The notes: generated by a model not told the origin, from the sequence alone. A DNA stretch of 12,513 nt from Gammaproteobacteria bacterium (GCA_016214925.1 JACRMO010000037.1:1-12513), one strand, 5' to 3'; positions 1 through 6,702 are shown, counted from the first letter of the stretch. Numbers and translations are program-made.

Positions 1-232
1 GCAGCAAGACAAGAACACTCCGCTAAAATGAACGTACAACAACAAAATACAGAGTCTGACGGGAAAACCCACCGATGATGCGCGAGTTCACAATCGATGA
101 AAGGGCGCGTTACCGTGGAAGGGTTTTTCTACAGGCTCGTTCACAGGCTGCACTGAATCTTGGCGCATGGGGACGCCAACCGCGTTGTTCCCGCTAAACA
201 ATCTGCGGATAGACGCTGTACAAGACGCCCCG
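1..232. other. Non-coding left edge, downstream of the response regulator
   Basis: This stretch lies after the stop codon of the minus-strand response regulator. I see no convincing gene. Two tiny plus-strand frames, starting at ATG 28 (16 codons) and ATG 75 (40 codons) and joined by an ATGA overlap, have no recognisable product. A 6-bp stem (TTGGCG at 160-165 with CGCCAA at 174-179) lies in the 3' trailer of the regulator transcript, but no T-tract follows on either strand, so it is not a convincing terminator. Confidence 0.4.
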
Positions 233-1609
233 CTATTCCGCGATATCGTACTTCTTGAGTTTGCGCCATAACGACACCCGATCGATGCCGAGGATCTGCG
301 CGGCCTGGGTACGGTTGCCCTGGGTCTGCCCAAGCACCCAGCGGATGTAGTCCGATTCCTGTGTTTCCAGCGTCGGCAACTGTGCGGCCGTCGTAACGCG
401 CGTTTGCGCCGACGTGCCACGCATTGCATCGGGCAACTGCGCCAAATCCAACACGCCGTCGCCGGCCAGGGCAAGGCCGCGTTCGATGGCGTTCTCCAGT
501 TCGCGCACATTGCCTGGGAAAGCGTAGTTCTGCAGGGCGGCCAGCGCCGGCGCCGCGATCTCCGCCGCCGGACGCTGCATCGCCAGGGCATATTTCTTCA
601 GGAAGTACTGCGCTAGCAGCGCGATGTCTTCGCGGCGTTCGCGCAACGGTGGTAGTTCGAGGTTGACCACGTTGAGCCGGTAGTACAGATCGCTGCGCAA
701 GACGCCCGCATCCACCGCCGCGCGCAAATCGCGATTAGTCGCCGCGAGATAGCGCACGTCCACCGTGACCGGCGCGGTAGAGCCGATGCGCAACAGTTCT
801 TTCTCTTGCACTACGCGCAGCAGTTTGGCTTGCATGGCGGAAGACATTTCGGTGACTTCGTCCAGGAACAGCGTGCCGCCGGAGGCCGCTTCGATCAATC
901 CGCGGCGATCGGTGTTCGCGCCGGTATAGGCGCCCTTCACATGACCGAACAATTCGTTGGCCAGCAGTTCTTCGGCGAAGGCGCCGCAGTTGATGGCGAT
1001 GAACGGTTTGTCGCGACGCGGGCTCTGTGCATGGATATACCGCGCCAGCAACTCCTTGCCGGTGCCACTCTCGCCGGTGATGAAGACAGTGCAATCGGTC
1101 GCCGCGACCTGACGCGCCGTCTCCAGCAGTTTCTCCACCGTTGGATTACGCGTGAGGAGCGTGCCGCCACCCTGATAGCTGTCGACCAGTGCGCGCAGGC
1201 GCCGGTTCTCATGGCGTAAACGACCGAGTTCCACGGCATCGCGCACCACCAAGCGCACTTCGTCGAGCCGGAACGGTTTCGCGACATAATGAAACGCACC
1301 CGCCTTCATGGCGTCGACCGCCGAACTCACCGTGGCGTAGCCGGTGATGACGATGACCGGGGTTTCGGGATGCAATTCTCGGGTCCGTTGCAATACCTGC
1401 AAGCCGTCGATCTTTTCCATGCGCAGATCAGTGAGCACAACATCGAAGTGGCGCTCTTCCAGCGCCGCGAGCGCGGCGGCGCCGCTGTGCACGCCAACGA
1501 TGTGATAACCCTCTTTGCCCAGCGCATAGGTCAGATTGCGCACGGCGACTTCTTCATCGTCGACGATCAACACCCAGACGGCCGCGTCGCGGGTCACCTC
1601 GGCGTTCAT
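233..1609 (-). CDS. NtrC-family sigma-54-dependent response regulator
   Basis: 458-residue cytoplasmic transcription activator with the classic three-part order. The receiver domain (about 10-125) has acidic residues in VDDEE (16-20), phosphoacceptor Asp61 in the LTDLRM motif, Thr89 and Lys111. The central AAA+ domain (about 150-385) has Walker A GESGTGKE (179-186), Walker B GGTLFLDE (244-251) and the sigma-54-contacting loop as GAYTGA (226-231), a tolerated Phe-to-Tyr variant of GAFTGA. A Fis-type helix-turn-helix occupies about 417-456. The start ATG overlaps the stop of the upstream kinase gene in an ATGA, with GGGAG (minus strand, 1618-1622) 8 bp ahead, so the two are probably translationally coupled. 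Family knowledge says such proteins bind palindromic upstream sites and drive sigma-54 RNA polymerase; matching sites lie in 3093-3210. The exact regulon name (AtoC-, ZraR- or other type) cannot be assigned. Confidence 0.96.
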   Translation of the reverse strand: MNAEVTRDAAVWVLIVDDEEVAVRNLTYALGKEGYHIVGVHSGAAALAALEERHFDVVLTDLRMEKIDGLQVLQRTRELHPETPVIVITGYATVSSAVDAMKAGAFHYVAKPFRLDEVRLVVRDAVELGRLRHENRRLRALVDSYQGGGTLLTRNPTVEKLLETARQVAATDCTVFITGESGTGKELLARYIHAQSPRRDKPFIAINCGAFAEELLANELFGHVKGAYTGANTDRRGLIEAASGGTLFLDEVTEMSSAMQAKLLRVVQEKELLRIGSTAPVTVDVRYLAATNRDLRAAVDAGVLRSDLYYRLNVVNLELPPLRERREDIALLAQYFLKKYALAMQRPAAEIAAPALAALQNYAFPGNVRELENAIERGLALAGDGVLDLAQLPDAMRGTSAQTRVTTAAQLPTLETQESDYIRWVLGQTQGNRTQAAQILGIDRVSLWRKLKKYDIAE

Positions 1610-3078
1610 ACCGGCGTCTCCCGGAGCAGTCGCCGCGGCAAGCGGATCAGGAATGTACTGCCCTGCCCGGGCGTACTCGACACGCCGATGCTACCGCCGT
1701 GCTGCTCTACGATTTCCTGCACCAAATACAAACCCAACCCGGAACCATGTCCGACATCCTTGGTGGTGAAAAACGGATCGAACACCTTGGGCAACACGGC
1801 CGGCGCGATGCCCGGTCCGTCGTCGCTGACGGCGATGTACACAGCGCTGGCAGTAGATTCGTTCGGCGCTGGCGCACGCGTCCAGACATAGTGTTCCAAA
1901 GCGAGGAATTCCGGCGCCTCCGGTGCCCGCACCCGGATCTTGCGGCCACCGGCCTCGATGGCGTTGCCGAGTAGATTCACGAATACCTGCTGCAATTTCT
2001 GGGGATCGGCGTCGAGCGTCAATTCAGCCGGCACGTCGAGCTCGATGACACAATCTTCAGGCACTTTCGTGCGCAGCAGCGTGACCGTCTTTTCCAGGAC
2101 GCCGCGCAATGCGGTCGGTTGCAGGGCAAACGGGCTGTCGCGCGAAAAATCCAGCAGCGTGGCAACGATGTGCCGGGCTCGCTCGGTCTGTTCCTCGATA
2201 TCGCGCAGCCAGGCGGTAATCTGGGCCGGGTCGGCGGCGTCGAGTTCCTCCACCAGCAACTGCGTGGACGTGGAAATATTCGACAGCGGATTGTTCAACT
2301 CATGCGCCACACCCGAGACCAAGGTGCCGAGCGAAGCCAGTTTCTCGGATTGCAGCAAATGGCGACGACGCAGCTCCAACTCATGCAGAGTGCGATTGAA
2401 GGCATCGGTGAAACTGACAATTTCGCGCTCGCCGGAACGCGCGGGCAAACTGTCGAGCCGACCCTGGCCGATGGCTTGCAGATCTTGTTCGAGTCCACGC
2501 AAAGGTTGCACCACAGCCCGCGTCAAGACATGCGCCAGCACCAGACTGAACAGCGTAATGGCGGCCAGCAGACCGACCAGCGTGGCACGCGCCGTATTCA
2601 GAAGCGTGCGCAAGGCATCGTGTTCGCTGGCACTAATGCGTTCCGCACTGTCGGACAATTCACGACCCAGCTCGCGGATTTCGCGCTCGGCTGCATCGCG
2701 CTCGGCTGCATCCGTATCGCTTGCATGCACCCGTTGCGCCATGCTGCGCGTATACCGTTCCAGCCGGTCGCGCAGACGCTCCAGATCCGCAGCCGCGGCC
2801 AGCTCTCGATAGGCCGTTGTGTGCTGTTCGAGCAGCGCCAGCGCCTGACCGGCATAGGCCTGGGCAGAGGCCGCATCCTCGGGCTTGCCGTACAGAAAGA
2901 AATTCTTTTCGAACCGGCGCATCTCCAAGGTCGTATCCAGAAACCCGGACACCGCCGCACCCCAATCCAGACGCTGCTCGAGAAAGCGCAGATTGGCATA
3001 GGCGAACACCGCCGAGCCGATCATGCAGGCGGCAAACAGGTAATACCCAAACGTGATTTTGCTGCGAATACTCTGCAT
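1606..3078 (-). CDS. Membrane sensor histidine kinase (HAMP, HisKA, HATPase), partner of the NtrC-type regulator
   Basis: 490-residue inner-membrane kinase. A first membrane helix (about 8-30) and a second (about 165-187) enclose a periplasmic region of about 135 residues. That region is predicted mostly helical and starts with an MRRFEKNFFLYG segment (53-64), as seen in four-helix-bundle/HBM-type sensor modules. A HAMP linker (about 188-240) follows, then the HisKA dimerisation helix with phosphoacceptor His259 in GVAHELNNPLSNI. The ATPase domain shows the N box (NLLGNAIEA, 368-376), G1 (DDGPGI, 419-424), F box (FDPFFTTK, 433-440) and G2 (GHGSGLGL, 443-450), so it should be active. The HELNNPL motif is typical of NtrB-like kinases paired with NtrC regulators, as here. 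The start at 3078 is preceded by GAGGGG (minus strand, 3082-3087). The ligand is unknown; the adjacent envelope operon suggests a periplasmic or membrane stress cue (inference). Confidence 0.95.
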   Translation of the reverse strand: MQSIRSKITFGYYLFAACMIGSAVFAYANLRFLEQRLDWGAAVSGFLDTTLEMRRFEKNFFLYGKPEDAASAQAYAGQALALLEQHTTAYRELAAAADLERLRDRLERYTRSMAQRVHASDTDAAERDAAEREIRELGRELSDSAERISASEHDALRTLLNTARATLVGLLAAITLFSLVLAHVLTRAVVQPLRGLEQDLQAIGQGRLDSLPARSGEREIVSFTDAFNRTLHELELRRRHLLQSEKLASLGTLVSGVAHELNNPLSNISTSTQLLVEELDAADPAQITAWLRDIEEQTERARHIVATLLDFSRDSPFALQPTALRGVLEKTVTLLRTKVPEDCVIELDVPAELTLDADPQKLQQVFVNLLGNAIEAGGRKIRVRAPEAPEFLALEHYVWTRAPAPNESTASAVYIAVSDDGPGIAPAVLPKVFDPFFTTKDVGHGSGLGLYLVQEIVEQHGGSIGVSSTPGQGSTFLIRLPRRLLRETPV

Positions 3079-3092
3079 AGGCCCCTCACATA

Positions 3093-3109
3093 TGTTGCAG
3101 TATGTAACA
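3093..3109. promoter_or_regulatory. Putative activator binding site 1 (imperfect palindrome)
   Basis: The sequence TGTTGCAGTATGTAACA is a 7-3-7 inverted repeat with one mismatch. It shares the TGTTGCA-N3-TG(C/T)AACA pattern with site 3. It lies only 15 bp ahead of the kinase start codon, so binding here could repress or tune the kinase-regulator operon. Assignment to the NtrC-type regulator is inferred from adjacency. Confidence 0.6.
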
Positions 3110-3113
3110 GTCT

Positions 3114-3130
3114 AGTTCGTATCTGCAACA
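3114..3130. promoter_or_regulatory. Putative activator binding site 2 (half-site)
   Basis: TGCAACA at 3124-3130 is a perfect half-site; the left arm (AGTTCGT) matches TGTTGCA only at GTT. Its centre is 21 bp from the centre of site 1, two helical turns, placing both on the same DNA face. After each half-site the bases TCTAGT recur (3111-3116 and 3131-3136), making an imperfect direct repeat. This fits cooperative binding of two dimers (inference). Confidence 0.45.
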
Positions 3131-3193
3131 TCTAGTCTGGTCTTCGATCAAACCGAGTGGATAGCCATTTTTGGCCGCCGACGCCCAAATGAC

Positions 3194-3210
3194 TGTTGCA
3201 GCCTGCAACA
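3194..3210. promoter_or_regulatory. Putative activator binding site 3 (perfect palindrome, main UAS)
   Basis: TGTTGCAGCCTGCAACA is a perfect 7-bp inverted repeat around a 3-bp spacer. Its centre is about 86 bp upstream of the inferred sigma-54 transcription start near 3288, within the usual range for NtrC-type enhancers. It is the best-conserved of the three sites and the best candidate for the activator's main enhancer. Confidence 0.68.
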
Positions 3211-3244
3211 CAGGCGCGGCCTCTTCGGATAAATATCTAAATTA

Positions 3245-3257
3245 TATCAATCAGTTA
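3245..3257 (+). promoter_or_regulatory. IHF binding site candidate
   Basis: The bases TATCAATCAGTTA match the IHF consensus WATCAANNNNTTR at every defined position and sit in an AT-rich tract. The site lies between the perfect palindrome at 3194-3210 and the -24/-12 element at 3262-3278, where IHF normally bends DNA to bring an enhancer-bound activator to sigma-54 RNA polymerase. Confidence 0.65.
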
Positions 3258-3261
3258 TTAA

Positions 3262-3278
3262 TTGGCATGGATCCTGAC
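3262..3278 (+). promoter_or_regulatory. Sigma-54 (-24/-12) promoter candidate
   Basis: TTGGCATGGATCCTGAC aligns with YTGGCACGNNNNTTGCW. The -24 half is nearly perfect (TTGGCATG against YTGGCACG). The -12 half reads CTGA rather than TTGC, keeping the G but replacing the usually invariant C. Transcription should start near 3288. The weak -12 element lowers certainty, while the adjacent IHF site and enhancer palindromes and the GAYTGA-containing activator next door raise it. Confidence 0.58.
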
Positions 3279-3304
3279 AGTAAATGATCATTCGATCAAT
3301 GTTT

Positions 3305-3310
3305 GAAGGG
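3305..3310 (+). promoter_or_regulatory. Ribosome binding site of the small leader gene
   Basis: GAAGGG lies 10 bp before ATG 3321 and decides that start over the upstream in-frame TTG at 3303. It is the main argument that this short frame is translated. Confidence 0.55.
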
Positions 3311-3320
3311 AAACCAAGCC

Positions 3321-3545
3321 ATGTACACGCTCCTAAACGCCATTCGAGAAATCTTCCGCCGTGCCGGCGCCGGCTTTGCCGCAGCACAACAGGGCGAGTA
3401 TCTGCATGGCTGGTTGCCAGCCATGGCCGAGCGGCCGACCGAGCCGCTCGCCTGGGGCGCGGCTGACCAGATAACTCCAAATACCCCCCACGGCACCCGC
3501 CACACCAATCCGCTGCAGCACGCCGGACATGCCGGCGCGCACTGA
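3321..3545 (+). CDS. Small unrecognised protein, first gene of the putative sigma-54 operon
   Basis: 74 residues, family not recognised. The N-terminal part (1-34, MYTLLNAIREIFRRAGAGF then AAAQQGEYLHGWLPA) can form an amphipathic basic helix with no full membrane span or signal peptide. The C-terminal third (about 52-74) is rich in His, Pro, Thr and Ala and looks disordered. I chose ATG 3321 because GAAGGG (3305-3310) stands 10 bp before it; the in-frame TTG at 3303 would lie on top of this ribosome site. It sits 33 nt after the inferred transcription start, so it is the gene most directly driven by the promoter, with sulP 111 bp downstream. It could be a small regulator or membrane-associated peptide, but nothing in the sequence fixes its function. 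A fortuitous reading frame cannot be excluded. Confidence 0.6.
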   Translation: MYTLLNAIREIFRRAGAGFAAAQQGEYLHGWLPAMAERPTEPLAWGAADQITPNTPHGTRHTNPLQHAGHAGAH

Positions 3546-3615
3546 GGCCCGAGACCAAAGCCTCGCCGGCCGTTCGCTTCCCGGCCACGCGCATCGTTCG
3601 TATTTATCCCAACCG

Positions 3616-3633
3616 GGCGCCGCTCGCGGCGCC
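3616..3633 (+). other. GC-rich hairpin in the leader of sulP
   Basis: GGCGCCG (3616-3622) pairs perfectly with CGGCGCC (3627-3633) around a CTCG loop. No T-tract follows, so it is not a normal intrinsic terminator. It lies 23 bp before the sulP ATG and may pause polymerase, stabilise the RNA end or limit sulP translation. Confidence 0.5.
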
Positions 3634-3656
3634 AGCAACCCTATGACACCGGACCT

Positions 3657-5465
3657 ATGACTGCCCTAATCCGTTTCACTGTGCGTAACTTGTTCCCCTT
3701 TCTGACATGGTGGCCGATGGTCACCCGCGACACGCTGCGTGCGGATCTGATCGCCGGTCTCACCGGCGCGGTGATCGTGCTGCCGCAGGGTGTCGCCTTC
3801 GCGATGATCGCCGGATTGCCGCCCGAGTATGGGTTGTACACGGCCATTATCACGCCGGTGATTGCCGCACTGTTCGGCTCCTCGCGGCATCTGGTCTCCG
3901 GACCTACAACGGCGATCTCCATCGTCATATTCGCCGCCATCAGCCCATTGGCTACAGCGGGGTCGGCCGACTTTGTGCGTTTGGCATTGACGCTCACCTT
4001 CCTGGCGGGCGCGGCGCAACTCGCCTTCGGTATGGCGCGGCTGGGTTCACTGGTGAATTTCGTGTCGCATTCCGTCGTGGTGGGTTTTACCGCCGGTGCA
4101 GCTGTGCTGATCGCCACCAGTCAGATGAAGCATTTCCTCGGCATTCCACTGCCGTCCGGCACGGATTTTCTGCATACCTGGATGCACCTGGGCGCCAACC
4201 TTGAGGATACCAATTTCTATGTGCTCGCAGTGGCCGGCGTCACGCTGATCAGCGCGATTCTCTTCCGTAAGTTCAAACCGCGCTGGCCAGGCATGTTGTT
4301 CGCCATGATCATCGGCAGCCTGTTGTGTCTGGCGCTGGACGGCGCCCAGCATGGCGTGAAGCTGGTCGGCCAGTTGCCCGCACAATTGCCGCCGTTATCG
4401 GCACCTGATTTCAGCCTGGCAACCATCAAGAGCCTTGCACCGAGCGCACTCGCGGTTGCATTGCTTGGCCTGATCGAAGCGGTTTCCATCGCTCGCTCCA
4501 TCGGCACCCGCTCGCATCAGCGTATCGACGGCAATCAGGAGTTCATCGGCCAAGGCCTTTCCAACGTCGTTGGCAGCTTCTTTTCCAGCTACGCGGGTTC
4601 CGGCAGCTTCACGCGCTCCGGCATCAACTTCCAGGTCGGCGCACAGACGCCGCTCGCGGCGGTCTTCGCTGCCGGCATGCTCGGCATGATCCTGCTGACC
4701 ATCGCCCCTTTGACGGCGTACCTACCGATCCCGGCCATGGGTGGTGTGATCCTGCTGGTGGCGTACAACTTGGTGGACTTCCATCATATCCATAAGCTGT
4801 TCCGACTTGGCGCCTCAGAAGCGAGCGTGCTGGCTACAACTTTTTTAGCGACCTTGTTCCTTGAACTGGAATTTGCGATTTATCTAGGCGTATTCCTATC
4901 GCTGGTTCTATATCTGAATCGCACCTCCAAGCCACGCATCGTTGAACTGCTGCCCGACCCCTACGACGATAAGCGCAAGCTTACCGACATCGCGCACAAA
5001 CCGCTGACGGCGTGTCCGCAGATGAAAGTCCTGCGCATCGATGGCTCATTGTTCTTCGGCGCCGTTAATCACATTGCCGAAAGGTTGCAGCGCTTAGGTG
5101 AGGAATCGCCACACCAACGGCATATCCTGATCATCGCCGACGGCATCAATTTCATCGACGCAGCCGGCGCCGAGGCGCTGATTGCCGAAGCCCATCGACG
5201 TCGCAAACTCGGCGGCGATTTGTACCTGAGCGGACTGAAGGAGCCAGTGCGCGATTTCCTGGCGCGCGGCGGTTTTCTGGACGAGCTCGGCCAGGATCAT
5301 GTGTTCGCCTCCAAATACGATGCGCTGGCCGATATCTTCGAGCGCATAGACCGTCCCACCTGCAACAACTGTGCTGCGCGCGTCTTCCTGGAGTGTCAGG
5401 TCTTGCAGCAGCGCAACCGTAAACTGACTCAAAGCTCGGTGACAGACGCACCGGCCGCCGCTTGA
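3657..5465 (+). CDS. SulP/SLC26 family anion transporter with C-terminal STAS domain
   Basis: 602-residue inner-membrane transporter of usual bacterial SulP length. The N-terminal signature spans about 34-100: GLTGAVIVLPQGVAFAMIAG, then PPEYGLYTAIITPVIAALFG and SSRHLVSGPTTAISIV. Multiple membrane helices follow to about 420. A cytoplasmic STAS domain covers about 455-563, with the conserved loop around DGINFIDAAGAEAL (495-508). Family members carry sulfate, bicarbonate, C4-dicarboxylates or other anions; the substrate cannot be told here. After the STAS domain comes an unusual Cys cluster, CNNC (569-572) and Cys580 in a RVFLEC context, a possible metal or redox site. The ATG at 3657 has only a weak ribosome site (GGA, 3651-3653). 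A five-codon frame (3643-3660) ends over it in an ATGA, which could allow coupling. The gene is co-directional with corA, mprF and the acvB-like gene. Confidence 0.95.
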   Translation: MTALIRFTVRNLFPFLTWWPMVTRDTLRADLIAGLTGAVIVLPQGVAFAMIAGLPPEYGLYTAIITPVIAALFGSSRHLVSGPTTAISIVIFAAISPLATAGSADFVRLALTLTFLAGAAQLAFGMARLGSLVNFVSHSVVVGFTAGAAVLIATSQMKHFLGIPLPSGTDFLHTWMHLGANLEDTNFYVLAVAGVTLISAILFRKFKPRWPGMLFAMIIGSLLCLALDGAQHGVKLVGQLPAQLPPLSAPDFSLATIKSLAPSALAVALLGLIEAVSIARSIGTRSHQRIDGNQEFIGQGLSNVVGSFFSSYAGSGSFTRSGINFQVGAQTPLAAVFAAGMLGMILLTIAPLTAYLPIPAMGGVILLVAYNLVDFHHIHKLFRLGASEASVLATTFLATLFLELEFAIYLGVFLSLVLYLNRTSKPRIVELLPDPYDDKRKLTDIAHKPLTACPQMKVLRIDGSLFFGAVNHIAERLQRLGEESPHQRHILIIADGINFIDAAGAEALIAEAHRRRKLGGDLYLSGLKEPVRDFLARGGFLDELGQDHVFASKYDALADIFERIDRPTCNNCAARVFLECQVLQQRNRKLTQSSVTDAPAAA

Positions 5466-5475
5466 GCTGAGTCAA

Positions 5476-5514
5476 GCCTGGCCGCCAGCCCGTTTGACGG
5501 GTGGCGCGCCAGGC
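5476..5514 (+). other. Long hairpin between sulP and corA
   Basis: Three paired blocks nest here: GCCTGGC (5476-5482) with GCCAGGC (5508-5514), CGCCA (5483-5487) with TGGCG (5502-5506), and CCCGT (5489-5493) with ACGGG (5497-5501) around a TTG loop. That gives 17 base pairs with one bulged base on each side. It starts 11 nt after the sulP stop and no T-tract follows. It may be a partial or Rho-assisted terminator, or an RNA-stabilising end that sets different levels of sulP and corA message. Confidence 0.65.
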
Positions 5515-5591
5515 ACCCGCATCAACATCCTAACAGCGCGATCTGGTATCGTTTCCCATGCACACAATCATCATGCTGGCCACAGGCCCGC

Positions 5592-5598
5592 AAGGGAA
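5592..5598 (+). promoter_or_regulatory. Ribosome binding site deciding the corA start
   Basis: AAGGGAA lies 6 bp before ATG 5605. The frame stays open upstream to a TTG at 5494, but that codon lies in the loop of the 5476-5514 hairpin and has no ribosome site, and the extra residues do not look like CorA sequence. Confidence 0.75.
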
Positions 5599-5604
5599 CG
5601 ACGC

Positions 5605-6678
5605 ATGGGGCTCTTCAACAAGACTTACCACCCGCCGGGAACGGCGCCGGGAACGCTGACCGAAAGGCCTGCCGAAACTCCCAGCCCTCTGCGCATCTGT
5701 CTCACCGAATATGCGCCGGACCTGTTTCTGGAACAGGACATCGCCACACCCGCCGACTGCAAGCCCTATCTCGAAAGCCCGTCGATTACCTGGATTCATG
5801 TGCAGGGCGACGTGCCCGCCGACACCCTGCGCGATTTGGGCGAGTTGTTCGAGCTGCATCCGCTGGCACTGGAGGACGTGCTCAACTCCGGTCAGCGACC
5901 CAAACTGGATATCTATGGCGAGCAGTATTTCATCGCCATAAACCTGCCGGAATTCAGCAACGGCGGCATCGTCACTCAGCAGATCAGTCTGTTCTTCGGC
6001 CGCGACTATCTCATCAGCTTCAGCAACGCCGCGGCCGATCCTTTCGAACTGGTGCGTCAGCGTCTGCGCAATAGCGGCGGCCGGTTCCGCAAGCGCGGCG
6101 TGGATTATCTGCTGTACACGCTGCTGGATCTGGTGATCGATGCCGGCTTTCCGTTGTTCGAGCGCTTCGGTGAGCGTCTGGAAGACCTGGAAACCGAACT
6201 GCTGGATAAACCCGACCAAGCCACCCTCAGCCGTATCCACCAATTGAAACGGGAACTTCTGCTGCTGCGTCGCAGTCTCTGGCCACAACGCGAAGTCATC
6301 AATGCATTGCTGCGCACTGAACAACCGTTGATGACCGACGAAACCCGCATGTATCTGCGCGACTGTTACGACCACAGCGTGCAGATCATGGATCTACTGG
6401 AGACCTACCGGGACATGGCCACCGGCATGCTCGATGTGTATCTGTCCAGCATCAGCAACCGCACCAACGAGATCATGCGGGTGCTGACCATTATCGCAAC
6501 CATCTTCATTCCACTGACGTTCATCGTGGGTATCTACGGCATGAATTTCAGCAATGACAAGAGCCCCTGGGCCATGCCGGAACTGCACTGGTATTACGGC
6601 TATCCGCTGATCTGGCTGGTCATGATTGTGGTGACACTTGGCCTGCTCTATTACTTCAAGCGTCAAAACTGGCTGTGA
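5605..6678 (+). CDS. corA: CorA-type Mg2+/Co2+ channel
   Basis: 357 residues from ATG 5605, a typical CorA length. The large soluble N-terminal part forms the cytoplasmic funnel, ending in the long stalk helix. Two C-terminal membrane helices follow (about 293-310 and 334-351), with the ion-selective GMN motif (312-314, in YGMNF) between them. The periplasmic loop has the family's MPEL segment and a GYP turn, and the C terminus is basic (FKRQNWL). CorA forms homopentamers that admit Mg2+ (also Co2+ and Ni2+) along the membrane potential. Only 24 bp separate it from mprF, so co-transcription is very likely. A link to the lipid genes would make sense because Mg2+ and aminoacylated lipids both neutralise negative charge at the membrane (inference). 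Confidence 0.95.
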   Translation: MGLFNKTYHPPGTAPGTLTERPAETPSPLRICLTEYAPDLFLEQDIATPADCKPYLESPSITWIHVQGDVPADTLRDLGELFELHPLALEDVLNSGQRPKLDIYGEQYFIAINLPEFSNGGIVTQQISLFFGRDYLISFSNAAADPFELVRQRLRNSGGRFRKRGVDYLLYTLLDLVIDAGFPLFERFGERLEDLETELLDKPDQATLSRIHQLKRELLLLRRSLWPQREVINALLRTEQPLMTDETRMYLRDCYDHSVQIMDLLETYRDMATGMLDVYLSSISNRTNEIMRVLTIIATIFIPLTFIVGIYGMNFSNDKSPWAMPELHWYYGYPLIWLVMIVVTLGLLYYFKRQNWL

Positions 6679-6702
6679 TAGCCTCGGCCTGACGCCGAAT
6701 CC

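Larger units (their letters stand above)
3079..3320. promoter_or_regulatory. Divergent control region between the kinase gene and the envelope operon
   Basis: 242 bp without a gene, containing in order three palindromic activator-like sites, an AT-rich tract (about 3228-3263), an IHF consensus match and a -24/-12 element; each is listed separately. The spacing follows the standard architecture of sigma-54 promoters: upstream activator sites, an IHF bend, then the promoter, followed by a 33-nt leader to the first ATG. Sites nearest the kinase gene could also control the kinase-regulator operon. Confidence 0.7.

Noticed and set aside
131..149. Direct repeat ACAGGCT at 131-137 and 143-149.
   Set aside because: Seven bases, only two copies and no associated feature; compatible with chance.
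28..197. Two tiny plus-strand frames joined by an ATGA overlap (ATG 28, 16 codons; ATG 75, 40 codons).
   Set aside because: No clear ribosome site, no recognisable sequence, and such short frames arise by chance; conservation data would be needed.
1940..3135. Long plus-strand open frames opposite the sensor kinase (290 and 338 codons).
   Set aside because: They lie antisense to a kinase with all catalytic boxes; their translations are compositionally biased and match no family, so they are GC-rich shadows.
5494..5604. Upstream extension of corA to TTG 5494.
   Set aside because: The codon lies in the loop of a strong hairpin, lacks a ribosome site, and the added residues are not CorA-like; ATG 5605 has AAGGGAA at proper spacing.
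5530..6375. 281-codon minus-strand open frame opposite corA.
   Set aside because: The plus strand carries a clear CorA with its GMN motif; the antisense product has no recognisable domain.
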